NCBI GenBank assembly: GCA_028551475.1
Contig: CM052362.1
Location: forward strand, 13,756,521-13,820,520
DNA length: 64,000 bases
Origin: Casuarina equisetifolia
Lineage: Eukaryota > Streptophyta > Magnoliopsida > Fagales > Casuarinaceae
Direction of reading: 5' to 3'
Made by a program: the position numbers and the translations under genes. Below, in pieces: positions 24,599 to 36,980 of this stretch. The notes beneath the pieces were generated by a model that had not been told where the DNA came from, did not search any database, and saw only the letters and a list, made by a program, of their open reading frames with translations. The first letter of the stretch is position 1. Each line of letters starts with the position of its first letter.

Positions 24599-25242
24599 TG
24601 TTTTGGATTGGCAGTATAGGCCAATGGGCTAGTTAAGCAAGTACGAGTTGGACTTATGCGTTTTAAACCAGTAGTATAAGCTGATTGACTAAGCTGGCAA
24701 GTATGAGTTTGACCATCCTAGTTTCCTTATTGTTAAGTTATCCACTTGGGTGGTGCCCATTTTAACTTTCCATTTATGTTCTATTACAATTGAATTGGTA
24801 AGAATGTGATCGATCCTTTTAATAAGGAGAACATTACTTATCTCTTTTAAAGTGTAACGACACTGAAATTCAATAAGATTATTATTATGGTTAATTATTT
24901 ATGGTTGTAACATTACTTCTTTATGAGGATTTCAATGGTTTGAAAATACAAGTGTTTTGATTTGATGAACTTAAACGGAATCCTACATAACGTTTACATC
25001 TATATCGCAATGCTCTAAATGTGTAATCGATATTACATTAAATTCTTACAAGAAGGCTAATAACTATATAAAAGGAACCTTTTGGTCCCTTTTTCCTCAC
25101 TTAATTCATTCAAACTTTCTCATCATTCCTCAATTTCCCTTATTTTCTCTCTAGAAGTTCTCTCTTTAGAGTGATCTTGGTTAATGGCTGACTCAATTCA
25201 TAGTTGAGACTTGAGTGTTGAATAGATTTCTTTGCCAGTCCA
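24599..25242 (+). repeat. 5' LTR of the pol-deleted gypsy element
   Basis: Begins TGTTTTGGATTGG and ends near GTCCA, eight bases before the primer-binding site. It carries two tandem versions of a segment of about 50 bp based on GATTGGCAGTA...GCAAGTATGAG (about 24605-24710). A TATA-like TATATAAAAGG lies near 25070. Ends are read by comparison with the right copy. Confidence 0.75.
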
Positions 25243-25249
25243 TTATAAA

Positions 25250-25263
25250 TGGTATCGGAGCCA
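25250..25263 (+). other. Primer-binding site (tRNA-Met type)
   Basis: TGGTATCGGAGCCA differs by one base from the site complementary to initiator tRNA-Met, directly after the 5' LTR. Confidence 0.85.
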
Positions 25264-25354
25264 GACTCTTGAGGTAGGCTAAGCTACTAAGATAGTGTTT
25301 GATGGAGCGGTAAAGTCTTAACACTAACCTAAAAGCTAGGGAAAAAGAAAGAGG

Positions 25355-26925
25355 ATGCAAGCTGAAATGATGATGTCCATGGAGGAAAGACTCAGTGCTC
25401 TAGAAAACTACCAAGATCACATTGTGGAGAATATGGTTGAACTGAAAGGACTTGTGAAGCAATTCCAAGACTTGAAAGGAGTTGTGGAGCAACTCCAAGA
25501 GAAACTAACTTTTGTTGTTATCTTTTGTGGCAATATTCCTAAGCCAACGAGTTATGGTGGGAGACGAGATACAATAAAAATGGAAGACTTCTTATGGCAC
25601 ATGGAACATTATTTTAACATGATTCACATCACCAATGAGCTTGTTAAGTTACAAACTGCATTTTACTATCTCACTCATAGTGCTAATGTATGATGGCGTA
25701 GGAAGTGCCAAGAGATGAAAAATGGGGAGGACTAGATCTTTACATATAAGGCATTCAAGAAGGCATAAACGAAGCAATTCCTTCCCAAGAATGTGGATTA
25801 GAGGGCTCACGAAACTTTAAGGAATTTTAGGCACACCACAATGTTGCGAGCTTATGTGCAATCGTTCATTGAGGCAACTTTATACCTTAACAATGTGGTA
25901 AAAAAGACTATCTTGTTCTTCTTTATGAGTGGCTTTCAAAATTAGGCAAAAAAAAAAGTTGAGAAGTGTGAGGTAACTAAATTGAGCCATGCTATCTTAA
26001 TTTTTGAATTATTGGTAGACAATAGGCAAATAAATGCCCCAATTATGCTAACTAATCGAATTGACAATTCAGGAAGAACAAGAGAGAGTTATTCTTCATT
26101 TACTCATAATGGAGGTACTAGGCCACCTCCTAATCATGACGGTGACAATAAGAAAGGTAATATTTCTTGTTTTATTTGTCGAGGCCCACATTATATGAGG
26201 GATTGCCTAAAGAAGGGATCATTGAATGCTATGGAGCAAAAGATGGTTCAAGAAAAGATTGCAAAGGAGGATGACTACATGGTAGCTCTTTAGATGTTTA
26301 ACTCAATGGAAGATAAAACCCCTAGACTAGCTGCGAGATCTCTCATGTATATGGAGTGTGCAGTTAATAACAAGAACACTAAAGCCATGGTAGATTTAAT
26401 TGTAACTTATAATTTCATTCCACCCGAAAAAGCCAAAAGATTGGGTCTTTTCGTCAAAAAAGATGTTGGGTCTTTGTAAATGATGAATAACACCCCGAGT
26501 GGCCAATGTTGGGGATTGCCTGAGGAGTAGACTTGCATGTGGGCAAATGGAAGGGAAAGGTGGACCTTATAGTGGTTGCTATGGACAACAATAAGCTAGT
26601 CCTTAGGTTAGGTTTCCTCCATAAAGCTAATACTTTTCCTTACCCTACACATAGTTATCTATGCATATTTATAGGTGATATGTCATGCATGGTTCCCACC
26701 AAGGCCATGGATTCGGCACAAATAAGCCCCTCTGTGATGCAATTGAAGAAAGGCAGTTAGAAAGGCAAGGAAACTTATCTTGTTGTATTAAAGGAGAAAT
26801 AGGAGATTGTGAAGGAAAACAATCTTCCTCAAGTTATTTATTGTGAGGATGTGATGCCTCTAGAGTTGCCGAAGCAATTACCTTTTAAAAGGGAAGTTGA
26901 TCATGCCATTAAGTTGGAGTCATTC
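25355..26925 (+). pseudogene. Gypsy gag and protease remnant
   Basis: The frame starts MQAEMMMSMEERL with a coiled-coil-like stretch (VKQFQDLKGVVEQLQ), passes through the gag capsid region (25560-25960; the WWRR site has a stop in place of its first Trp), and reaches a zinc knuckle CFICRGPHYMRDC (about 26168-26206), which is CX2CX3HX4C. The protease block at about 26345-26470 reads AMVDLIVTYNF where an active enzyme has D-S/T-G-A-T-H-N-F, so the catalytic motif is lost. Stops at 25693 and 26293 and others show it is dead. Confidence 0.85.
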
Positions 26926-26927
26926 TA

Positions 26928-27521
26928 GATTGGCAGTATGGCTTGACGGGTTGGCTAAGCGAGTATGAGTTGGATGTTTATGTACTGGATTGGCAGTACA
27001 AGTTGATGGACCGAGTTAGCGAGTAAGAATTTAACCCTCCTAGTTTCCTTGTTGGATCATCCACTTAAGTGGTGCCCGTTGTGTTATTTCCTTTTGTATT
27101 CTGCTGCTTTTGAATTTACGAGAATGTAATTGACCTCTTTAATAGCAAAAACATTACTTGTCTATTTGAAAGTGTAATGACTCTAATATTCAACAAGATG
27201 ACTATTATGATTAATTATTTATGATTGTAACATAAATTCTTTATAAGTATCTTTTGACGATTTAGAATTAAAAGTGTCTTGATTCGATGAACCTAATTTG
27301 AATCTTATGTAATGTTTACACATTTTTCACGATGCTCTGAATGTGTAACCGATAATCCATTTAATTCCCTTGAGATGGCTATGACCTATATAAAGGGAAC
27401 CTCTTGGTCCCTTTCTCTCATTTAAACATTCAAGCTCTCCCATTGTTCTTTATAATTTCCATTGTGTTATCTATGGAAGCTCTCTCATTAGAGTGATCTT
27501 AGTTAGAAAGTTGACTCAATT
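26928..27521 (+). repeat. 3' LTR of the pol-deleted gypsy element, truncated at both ends
   Basis: Starts at GATTGGCAGTATGG without the terminal TGTTTT and stops at TTGACTCAATT, where the left copy continues for about 50 bases more. A TATA-like TATATAAAGGG lies near 27390, matching the left LTR. It abuts a probable copia LTR at 27523. Confidence 0.75.
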
Positions 27522-27522
27522 T

Positions 27523-28912
27523 TGTTGGAAAAAGATATGTTTTGTTGAGAAAAATTGTTGGTTGCATATAATATTTGTATAAATTTTTTTCATATGATTA
27601 TGTTCAATATTGAATATCAAGGAAGTAAAATGTGTGCAAATTATAATATCAATAAATGATATTATAAAGTAGTCGGGTTCCTACATTCCTTCATTAATCA
27701 ACTTTATACAATGCTTGAGAAGCATTTTTGTATGAAATAAGAGCTAAAAGAATACTCAATTATTTGGAGAAAAATGATACTTGTTTTGATGTGCTTATAG
27801 GTACACATGAATCAAGGTCAAAGATCACATTATGTTATAATATTCATTGAAGTTTGGATTATGTTCTAATATTCATTAAAGCTTGGATTATGTTCTAATA
27901 TCTATATGAAGCTTGGCTCATGTTATGAATTAACACAAGCTGGTCTGTGTTATGATCAAATGGGCTTGGACCGAGTCTAGTTAAGAAGCCTAGCCTGCAT
28001 AACTGATTTGACTTGTGCTCATGTGATTAAGTAATGACTAGAATGGTGTCGTTCTGAAGGAAGACTCACTTAAGAGTTTTGATCGAGTAAGAAGCCCTAA
28101 TTTTTGTTTGAATGTTGATGCCTCTCTTTGTCTTTCTCTCACCACATCACATCTTTACTTTTCCAACGAGAAGATTTGCATAAGCTTTAATCAAATGTCA
28201 ATGTGAAGCTCAAAAAAGGTACATGCTATACCTTCTTAACAGGAAGAAGTCTATGAATTGATAGGTATGACAAAAATTGTGATTTGGCTCTTTACTTTCA
28301 TATCATATATAAGATAAGGCTATTATACAGTTAAAAGAAGAAGATATTGTGAAATTCTTTATGATATATTCAGTTGTGATATATATCTGTTTATATGCTG
28401 ATCAAACATATATTATCATATGAATATAAACTAATTTGTAAATTTGAAACCCTAACTTGAACATATTTAGGGGTTTCATGATTAAAGCTTATAATTGCAT
28501 TCAATATCTTGTATAAGCTCTTATATTGGCATTATCCCTCATTATCTCTATATCTTTAAGGGATTTGCTACTGAACTAAGGTTAGTTAACCTTATCTTTG
28601 TAACCGTGACTTGGGTGACTCGTTGAAAAAGAGTTGGAAAGTATTAGGAGAGGGTTTTCTCTAGGCTTTAAAGTAAAGTGGACTCTAATTAGTTGTGTTG
28701 AAAGAGAAGAGGGTGGAAATAGGTGATAAAGGCTAAACCACTGTGTAAACTTATGTTGCATCCTTCTTTGTGTCTATTTACCTTTCTGTTTGATTTTGAT
28801 ATCCTTGAATGCTTTGTTTAAGTGCATGAAAAGTGATTGAACCCATAAATAGCAAAGAAACCAAGATGACCAATTCAACCCTCCCATTCTTGGTTAGCCA
28901 TTAAACCTAACA
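27523..28912 (+). repeat. Probable solo copia LTR
   Basis: Starts TGTTGGAAAAAG and ends with the CCTCCCATTCTTGG...CCTAACA block typical of the end of some large plant copia LTRs, but no primer-binding site follows, so only an LTR seems to be present. I found no matching 5 bp duplication (AATTT on the left, TTTTA on the right), so the ends or the solo state may be wrong. It interrupts the end of the gypsy LTR. Confidence 0.45.
27830..27917 (+). repeat. Three tandem 29-30 bp units
   Basis: Three units of the form ATTATGTTCTAATATTCATT followed by a GAAGCTTGG-like end, at 27830, 27859 and 27888, inside the probable solo LTR. Confidence 0.8.
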
Positions 28913-29159
28913 TTTTACTCATTCAAGATAATCTTTCTACCACTGCTTACTCTAATTCTTTCTTATCCAAATATACTTGATTTCACTTAAAAGTAGACAC
29001 TAACAAAAGTCACAATCATGTGTGCAACAATAAAGCAAAAATAAAAGCACTTTTCAATACAACCACATGGATCCTTTACTACCAATGGTGTTTAATTAAT
29101 ATGCTTAAAGGCCTATTTCAAAAAAATGTGACATGAGTCTAACAAAGGATGATGAGATC

Positions 29160-31500
29160 ATTCCATTCTAAAGCAAATGCTTTTTTTCCCCTTTTTTTTA
29201 TACATTTGCATTTGCAACATATTATGTCATACACAGTCATTGCAATCAATTTCTTCTCATTCTCCATCTTTCCTTTCAACTTTTCTTATGCTTAAATGAA
29301 CTTGTACACCAAAAGTCAATATGTTCATAGGCGTGGGACAATGGGATAATTTGATTAAAAGGCTAAGAGATATATATGTGGGTGTCACTAAAACAAATTA
29401 GTATAAGAATCAAGGCTCAACGGGGTGATTAGTGATAAGTAAATAAGGTTTGCTTGAAAGGCTCAATCAATCCAAAGATGACCTAAATCATTTTCTTAGT
29501 TAGATACAACTTAAGATTTCACTTTAAGAGAAAATCAAACCAATTTGAAGATTCAAATAAGATCCAAGCAAATCCCATACTTCACATGAATGTTCTTTAG
29601 ATATACATATAATTTCAAAAATATAAACTTCTAATGCTCAATAGGTAGGTCAATATAATTAGAATCACACTTAACTCATATCATAATTCCAAGTTTGAAC
29701 AAAATCTACATCTTCCTAAGAATTACCAAGAATTTACAAGGAATGATCTAATCATGACAATCATGATCCAATATAAAAAATGTGGTTATAAAAAAATCTC
29801 AAATACATAGCAAACTTCCAACACAAAACATAATTCCATTTTTTTTTGGCACAAGATACACTTCTAACACATTTCCAATATACTTCCAACACAATAGAAA
29901 ACATTTCAACACAATAACTTCCAACACAACACAACATTTCCACCATAAAATATACTTCTAACACCAAACAAACTTCATTTTTTTTCATTTTTCTTTTCAC
30001 TTGTATTTGCATTTATAACATACTATGCCACACATAATCATTGCAATCAATTTCTTTTCATGCTCCATCCTTCCCCTTAACTTCTCTTATGTTCAAATAA
30101 ACTTATATACCAACAGTCAATATGTTCATGGGCATGAGATAATGGGATAAATTGGTCAAAAGGATAATGGATATATATGTGGGTATCATTAAAAAAGTTA
30201 GGATAAGAATTAAGGCTTAACAAGATGACTAGTGATAAGTACTTAAGGTTGGCTTAAAAGGCACAATTAATTCAAAGATGACCTAAATCATTTTCTTAGT
30301 TAGATGTAGCTTAAGATTTCACTTCAAGAGAAAATCAAACAAATTCTAAGATCTAGGTGAGATTTAAACAAATTACATACTTCACATGAATATTCTCTAG
30401 ATATACATGATTTCAAAAATACAAACTTCTAGTACTTAATAGGTGGGTCAACATAATTAAAATAACACTCTTAACTCACATTCAAATTTCAAGTTTAAAG
30501 AAAATCCACATCTCTCTAAGAATCAACAAGAATTCATAATGAGGGATCCAATCATGGCAATTATGATCCAAAAAAAAAAAAATTCTCACACACAAAACAA
30601 ACTTCTAACACACGCATAATTCCCCCCCCATAAGATACCTTCCAACACATTTCTAATATACTTCCAACACAACACAACATTTCTAGCATGAAATATACTT
30701 CCAACACTAAACAAATTTTTTTTTCATTTTTTTTCATTTGCAACATATTATGCCACACATAATCATTGCAATCAGTTTCTTTTCATGCTCCATCCTTTCC
30801 CTTAACTTCTCTTATGCTTAAAGAAACTTGTATACCAAAAGTCAATATGTTCATGGGCATGGGAAAATGGGATAAATTGGTCAAAAGGCTAAGAGATATA
30901 TATACAGGTGTCACTAAAAAAAATTAGGATAAGAATTAAGGTTGAACGGGGTGATTGATGATAGGTAAATAAGGTTGTCTTGAAAGACTCAATCAATCCA
31001 AAGATTGCCTAAATCATTTTCTCAGTTAGATACAACCTAAGATTTCACCTTAAGAGAAAATCAAACAAATTCTAAGATTTAAGTGAGATCTAAGCAAATC
31101 ACATACTTCACATGAATGTTCTCTAGATATATACACAATTTTAAAAATACAAACTTTTAGTGTTCAATAGATGAGACAACATAATTAAAATCACACCTAA
31201 CTCACACCATAATTTCAAGTTTGAACAAAATCTATATCTCTCTAAGAATCACCTAAAAATTCACAATGAGGGATCCAATCATGATCATGATCCAAAAAAG
31301 AAAAAAAAATCACACATTAAACAAACTTCCAACACAAAACAATTTTTTTTTTTTGGGCACAAGATGCACCTTTCAATATACTTCAAACATAGTAGAAAAC
31401 ACTTCAACACATAACATAATTTTCAAAACAATACAACATTTCTAGCACAAAATATATTTCCAACACCAAACAACATCTCCAACACGACGTTTTTCAATTT
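29160..31500 (-). repeat. Three long direct repeats, about 725-800 bp each
   Basis: The anchor TATGCCACACATAATCATTG and its variants recur at about 29223, 30024 and 30749, spacings of about 801 and 725 bp. Each unit runs through the same blocks: a TGCTCCATCC region, GTCAATATGTTCATGGGC, TCACATGAAT, AAACTTCTA, GGATCCAATCATG, and a stretch rich in CTTCCAACACAA motifs. They lie where an Athila-type element, read on the - strand, should carry pol, so they are probably amplified non-coding sequence of that element. No coding domain was found in them. Confidence 0.85.
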
Positions 31501-31799
31501 ACAACTATAAAGCAATGTCCTTAATGCAAAAAGAAAAGAAAGCAACAACAAAGAAGGAATAAGAAACTCCCATGATTGCAAGCTATGCTAATGTGAAGCT
31601 ATGATGAAAATGTGGTGAAAAATTTCTAGTTAAGAGATCAATAAAAATGCTTAGGTTGCATTTGAGTTAAAGTATTTGCAAAAGGAATGTTAATATGCAG
31701 TTTTTTAAATGCATCAAGGAATTTCAAAATTACTTATCTATTTTATGTTGCTAAAGTTTAGATGGTGTTGAAGGCATATATGGCTTAGGTTTGTCTTGA

Positions 31800-33190
31800 A
31801 AAAGCTAGCTCTTAGGTGTCTTCTCGGGTTGTGTGCTAACACCTTTATCCTTATCTTTGGAAATCTTTTTTTTTTTTTTTAAATTATCTTCCCCTATTTG
31901 CTTGCCATTTCTTATGATTATTGCCTTTGTAGTTTCTTTAAGGCTTTGCTCTTTGTTACTAGGCAAAGAACTATGTTATCTCTCTATAATCATATTGACC
32001 AACTAACTCACTTGTACCTCCAAAATTTTGAATGAAGCTTCTTGGTTCTAAAATCTCGCTATAATACTCTTGATGAAGCTTTGTGTGGTGGTGGCTAGGT
32101 TGATGACTATATCCTCCAAGTTAGACTTCAACTCTTCTATTTGTTTGAATGTTGGTGGTGGTTTCATTGCATTTGAGTTACTCCATGAAAAATTTAGATG
32201 GTTGTGCCATCTTAAATTGTATGTGTTGGAGTACAGATCATTTTGTGAATTATACAAATTCCCAACAAAATTAGCATTTTCATTATATTGAGTAAAATGG
32301 TTACCTACTTGACAATATGTGATGTTATGTTTGGAATTCCCTATTTGGAATTCTCATTATTGGAGCACTCATGTTATCTACCTTTTTGTTAAGTGCTTCA
32401 AATCATGAAGAAATTGCAATGAAAGTATCTACTTTATGTACTCCACTTGCTTTGTACATTAGTAACTTCTTAGTAGGCCACTGATAATTATTGGCTATTA
32501 TTTCCTCCAAAAGGTCATATGCCTATTTTGGTGTCTTGTTATTCAAGTTCCCTTATACTTTATGCACTTCACTTGCTTTGTACATTGGTAACTTCTTAGT
32601 AGGCCACTGATAATTATTGGCTATTATTTCCTCCAAAAGATCATATGCCTATTTTGGTGTCTTGTTATTCAACTCCCCTTATGTAGTTACATCAAGCATT
32701 AATGAAGATTTGTACTAGACTCATTATAGAAAATTTTTACTTGTAACTAAATAGGTAGGTCATAATGTGGACATCTCCTTAGAAGCTCTTTGAATCCTTC
32801 TTAAGCTTCATACAACAATTCATTATCCATTTGTGCAAAAGTGGTAATATCATTACGCATTTTTGTAAATTCCACAAAAGAAAAGAACTTATTAAGAAAT
32901 TTCTAGGCCAAATCATCCAAGATAGTGATTGATTCTGCAAGAAGAGAAAACAACTAACTTTTAGATTTATCTCTAAGAGAAAATGAAAATAACCTTAACC
33001 TGACAACATCATCTATGACTTTATTGTATTTAATCATGTCATAAATTTCAAGGAAAGCTTCAATGTTAGCATTTAGATCATCACTTGATAGCCAGTAAAT
33101 TAGATTGAGTCTTGTAGCATCTGGGTGAGTGATGGCTTGATATCAAAGTTATTTGCTTGAATTGTAAGCCTCTTGATGCTTAATGTGACA
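31800..33190 (-). pseudogene. Athila-like gypsy gag remnant
   Basis: The - strand encodes, from right to left, NPIYWLSSDDLNANIEAFLE, LRLFSFSLRDKSKSWLFSL, FKELLRRCPHYDLP, AYDLLEEIIANNYQWP, SNTYNLRWHNHLNFSW and LPSNKEQ. These are the successive landmarks of the retrotransposon gag family (PF03732) of Athila-type elements. Frame breaks and stops are scattered through it. No protease, reverse transcriptase or integrase follows. An internal 126 bp duplication lies at 32431-32682. Confidence 0.85.
32431..32682 (-). repeat. Tandem 126 bp duplication inside gag
   Basis: Two copies starting ACTTTATG at 32431 and 32557 are nearly identical. The period of 126 bp is 42 codons, so the duplication keeps the gag frame and doubles the LLEEIIANNYQWP block. 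The high similarity makes it much younger than the surrounding decay suggests. Confidence 0.95.
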
Positions 33191-33394
33191 CCTTAAAATA
33201 TTGGTGCAACATAGTCTTTCAAAAATTTACATGTATCATAATTTCTCCCATCTTTGTAACTTAATCTTTCAACAACAACCATTTAACATAACAAAGTTTT
33301 TTTTTCTTTGCATGAAAAATAAAAATAAAAATAAAAGCTAAATTAAACTTAGAAGTTATTAAGTACTAATATTAATTAGTAGTAAACAACTAAT

Positions 33395-33411
33395 CCCCAA
33401 TAATGGCACCA
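33395..33411 (-). other. Primer-binding site of the Athila-like element
   Basis: The - strand reads TGGTGCCATTATTGGGG, close to the TGGCGCCGTTGCCGGGG site used by Athila-type elements. It stands about 0.2 kb upstream of the gag remnant, where expected. The 5' LTR should then extend right from about 33420. Confidence 0.65.
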
Positions 33412-33419
33412 AAATCTTG

Positions 33420-34900
33420 TTTGTGAAAATTCTACATGTAAGTGAATAAGTCCAACAAATAATATAATAATAAGAAAGTATATTATCCTACATAAATTGA
33501 TAAATACTAGACTAATTAATTATTAATAGTGAATTACCATTAGAATTTATCTAAAAATTCAAAATGATAAAAAATAGATTAACCAACTAAACTTAAATGA
33601 GAAGACTTAATACATGAAATATATTAGAGCATTTAATTTCATTATAACTACTAGATATGAATTTCAATTATTTATACTTGCAAGGGTAATAATACTCATG
33701 TGATGATAAAATTTTCTAATTCAATTATTATCTTATGTCTAGGTATAGCAAATCTATTCAACTCATTAATTTACTATATTTTTATGTGAATTGAAACAAA
33801 TCAAGTGTATTAAGGATTTATGAACATTCTTAATTTATACCAAAAGTCATAGAAACAATATGATATATGTCTATCTATATTTAATTTATGATTACATATT
33901 ATAAAAAATAACTAAATATCATCTTAAATATACAAATTATATTATTTAAGTGATAATTAATAACTTAAAAACATTAAATACAGTAACATATATCTCACAT
34001 GAATAAAATATCTTGTAAAACATATCAATAATGAAATTCATACATTATAATTATATTATATTGTAGCTCTAATAAAAGTAAATTAAAATATAATATAAGT
34101 ACAAATAAAAATAATGCTAAAAATTGAACAAAACATCTTGAATTAAAAACATGAAAGTTGTCACGCATTGTCTTCGTTTTAGGGAAGCTTTGCATAACTC
34201 TACGCATCATAAGAGAAACAAAATCTATTTGGAAGAGGAAACTCACTGCCACGCACCTCCACACACCACCACCACGTGCTCTCACGCACTGTTGCCACGT
34301 GCAGTAAGTTGCAGAGAGAAGCCCAAACTTGAAATCTGCTAAAAAATCACGCAGATCTGTTAGAAACTTGCCACAAAGAAGCCTAGACAGCGTTGGCCAT
34401 CCTTCTTTGCCGGAAACTAACATAGATCCACCAAAAAATCACAAAACAGTTAGATCTACTCTTAGCTTGCCGAAAACTTATCGGAAAAAGTCCAGAGTTG
34501 TCGAAAAATAGCTCAGATTGCTAGTGCTCCTTGATTTTACTGTCGTCCAACCACTTTAGTCCTAGGTTCCTCTTCGTCGGAGAAAACAAATGCACATGGC
34601 ATTTCGGTCAGCTCTCGCACAATTGTCCCATGCCAGCGCTTACTCCCCTACATCGTGCAGCTCGATTGCCTCTCCTGTTCGCAAAACCCCCTTTGCTTTT
34701 GGCCTTCGTTCTTTTCCCACTCCACTCTCATGCGGGTTTTTTTTTCTTCATTTGTTTGTTTCTGAATAATCCACGTCATACGCTAACTTTTTTTTTCTTC
34801 TGCATAAATTAGAAAATATAAATAATATAAAAAAAACCCAAATATCATTTTTAATGCTACAGTATATATTGTCTAAATTAATCAAAATAACTCTATAAAG
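33420..34900 (-). other. Probable Athila-like 5' LTR region, right limit unknown
   Basis: By position this should be the 5' LTR. It is very AT-rich to about 34140, then abruptly GC-richer (about 34150-34750), with short open frames on both strands that I do not recognise. I could not find the start of the LTR or its partner copy, so this is inference from the primer-binding site only. Confidence 0.35.
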
Positions 34901-35561
34901 ATAGAATTATCAACTTAGAGGATAAGTTGTTACAAATATGGCCTCAAAATGAAATATACAACTCTAAGGACTAATCATGAAGAAAAATAATGGATTTCAT
35001 GAAATATACAAAACAAAGTCAAAACGTATAAGATTTCTCTATTTCTTGAGTTATAAGTTGGTATTAAGCCTTCTACTCTATTCTCCCAAGATACTAACAA
35101 GATAAGATAGTTAAAACCACTAAAAATCAAAGGAGAAAGGCGACAAATGGTGAAGTGCATAGGAAGGCTTTCTCACCCTACTTGAACAATAAATTTTGTG
35201 TGAAAGTCACAATATTATTTTCTGTGAAAATGTGTTCATGTTTTAATGAGAGAGACAAAGGGGAAGTGATAACCACCATCGTTTCCAAATTTCTCCATGT
35301 AGCAAGTTTTAATGTATATAAATAAAGAGCTAAAGGAAGAATTTAGCAAATCAACAAAGTTGTCCATACAAATAAGCTCACTCATCAAGGCCTATAAGAT
35401 AAATAAAAACTCAAATTAGCTAGTGTCATATATGTAATAAAGACAATATGTGTACAATTATTACAGACCAACAAGATCAATTGACTCGTCACAGTAAGAA
35501 ATATTAGTTTATGATTATTAATATAAGCTTATATTATATAGACTCATATAATGAGCCAACA
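34901..35561 (-). repeat. Probable copia 3' LTR, left limit unknown
   Basis: On the - strand the purine-rich AAGTGTGAGA is followed at 35561 by TTGTTGG/TGTTGGCTCA. This is the usual polypurine-tract and LTR junction of many plant copia elements. The LTR runs leftwards; its end was not located. Confidence 0.5.
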
Positions 35562-36980
35562 ATCTCACACTTAAGTGATATCAATGATCATAAAAACAAA
35601 TAATACTACTAATAGCTTTTATATACAAAAATAATTTTAAAATGGTGTTATGCTAGTCTAACAACGATCCCTTATTGCCTATCTCATCACATAAAGTTTC
35701 AAAGCCTTAAATAATAGTAGTAACTATGTCATTTAAAGACACAACACCTACCATAATGACAAGGACTCTCCATTCTACAAACATAGATATAATATAGTAG
35801 TGTGGTGGATAAATAATACTATAAAAAGAAATATTATGTTACCCTCCTTATCAATCCCATTCTCCAAAATGACTAATGTCATAAAAAAAAGGGTCTTAAG
35901 AGAATATCTTTCCAAGATGTCATTGACAAACCATTCTAGAAGAATATCACAAAAATGACAAACATAATCAATTCTCCAAAATGACCAAGGCCATTGACAA
36001 ATCATATTAGGGGAATATCACTCTAAAATGACAAATGTCATTAACAAGCCATCTTAGGAGAATATGATATGTCTTATATAATGTACTCGAGTATAAATTT
36101 GTGTGTTACAAGACATCACTATATGGTTAATAATTATATGTTTTAGCCAAATGCTTAAGGTTGCATTTTTCTGAAGACTTTGTAACCTACCTTAAATAAA
36201 CACATGCATGTCTCAAATGTTCTTTTATTTCAAAATGGGGACATTAAAAGAGCTTCCACTAAACAATAACATCCATTATACTACTAAAAAGCTTACATAA
36301 CAATAAACAAAACATATGCTCTTTTATTTCAAAATAGAAACATTAAAGAGCACCACTAAATATTAGCATCAAATGATGTTACTAAGTCTATACTTATGAC
36401 ATGTCATTCAAAAATATAAAGGCAAAGACCCTAGCAGTAGGACAAAAACCACAACATCTATATCAATATGCTATGTTATAATGTCACTTATCTTAACCTT
36501 TTTATTAATGGTTAAGAATTAGAATTCAATGTGCTTAGACCTTGTGATACACTTACCATTGTCAACAAACAACACAACAACTTTATTGTCACAATACAAC
36601 TAAATAAGTCTAGCAATTAAAATGAATCATATCAACTTTCTTACAAGTATAACAACTCTTTGAGTTTGTTAACTCCTTTATGAGGTTCATTAAGCAAAAC
36701 ACTTAAGTAGTTACCCTATAACGCACTACAATTTTGCTAGCAATCATTTATAACATTGCCCTTGCTTTCATCAAAAGATGTAAATCTTCCATCATCCATG
36801 TAGTTGATAAATATAAGAATATATACCTTGTTGCAAATCAATTTAATTAAATATGAACAAGTCAACATACAAACCTTTATATCCTTTTAGGTATCCCATA
36901 ATGTTCTAATAACAACCCAAAGTTTGTAGCTAAGATTTGTTAATATATGCTAAAAGGCTTTATTGCAAGAGCAACATCAA
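35562..36980 (-). pseudogene. Copia reverse transcriptase/RNase H tail and 3' region
   Basis: The - strand at about 36890-36960 encodes MGYLKGYKGLYVDL, like the YLKGT block at the end of copia reverse transcriptase. At about 36460-36610 it encodes LYCDNKVVVLFVDN then ITRSKHIEF, the LYCDN...SKHID RNase H block, with the final Asp changed to Glu and stops between. Left of this is about 0.9 kb of non-coding 3' sequence. It includes three to four imperfect repeats of about 65 bp (about 35860-36065) built on CAAAATGAC...GAATATC. Confidence 0.75.

Larger units (their letters stand above)
24599..27521 (+). mobile_element. Gypsy LTR retrotransposon with pol deleted
   Basis: Two related LTRs (24599-25242 and 26928-27521) surround only 1.7 kb of interior. 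The interior has a tRNA-Met primer-binding site, gag with a zinc knuckle, a degenerate protease, and the linker that normally leads into reverse transcriptase (ELPKQLPFKREVDHAIKLE), then jumps straight into the 3' LTR, which lacks its first bases. Reverse transcriptase, RNase H and integrase are gone. The 3' LTR is cut at its right end. Confidence 0.85.

Noticed and set aside
29160..31500. CRISPR-like or centromeric satellite array
   Set aside because: The units are long, only three, and lie next to an Athila-like gag in matching orientation; a retrotransposon origin is simpler.
34025..34423. Open frame of 132 codons on - in the GC-richer block
   Set aside because: No domain was recognised, and it crosses a sharp change in base composition within the presumed LTR.
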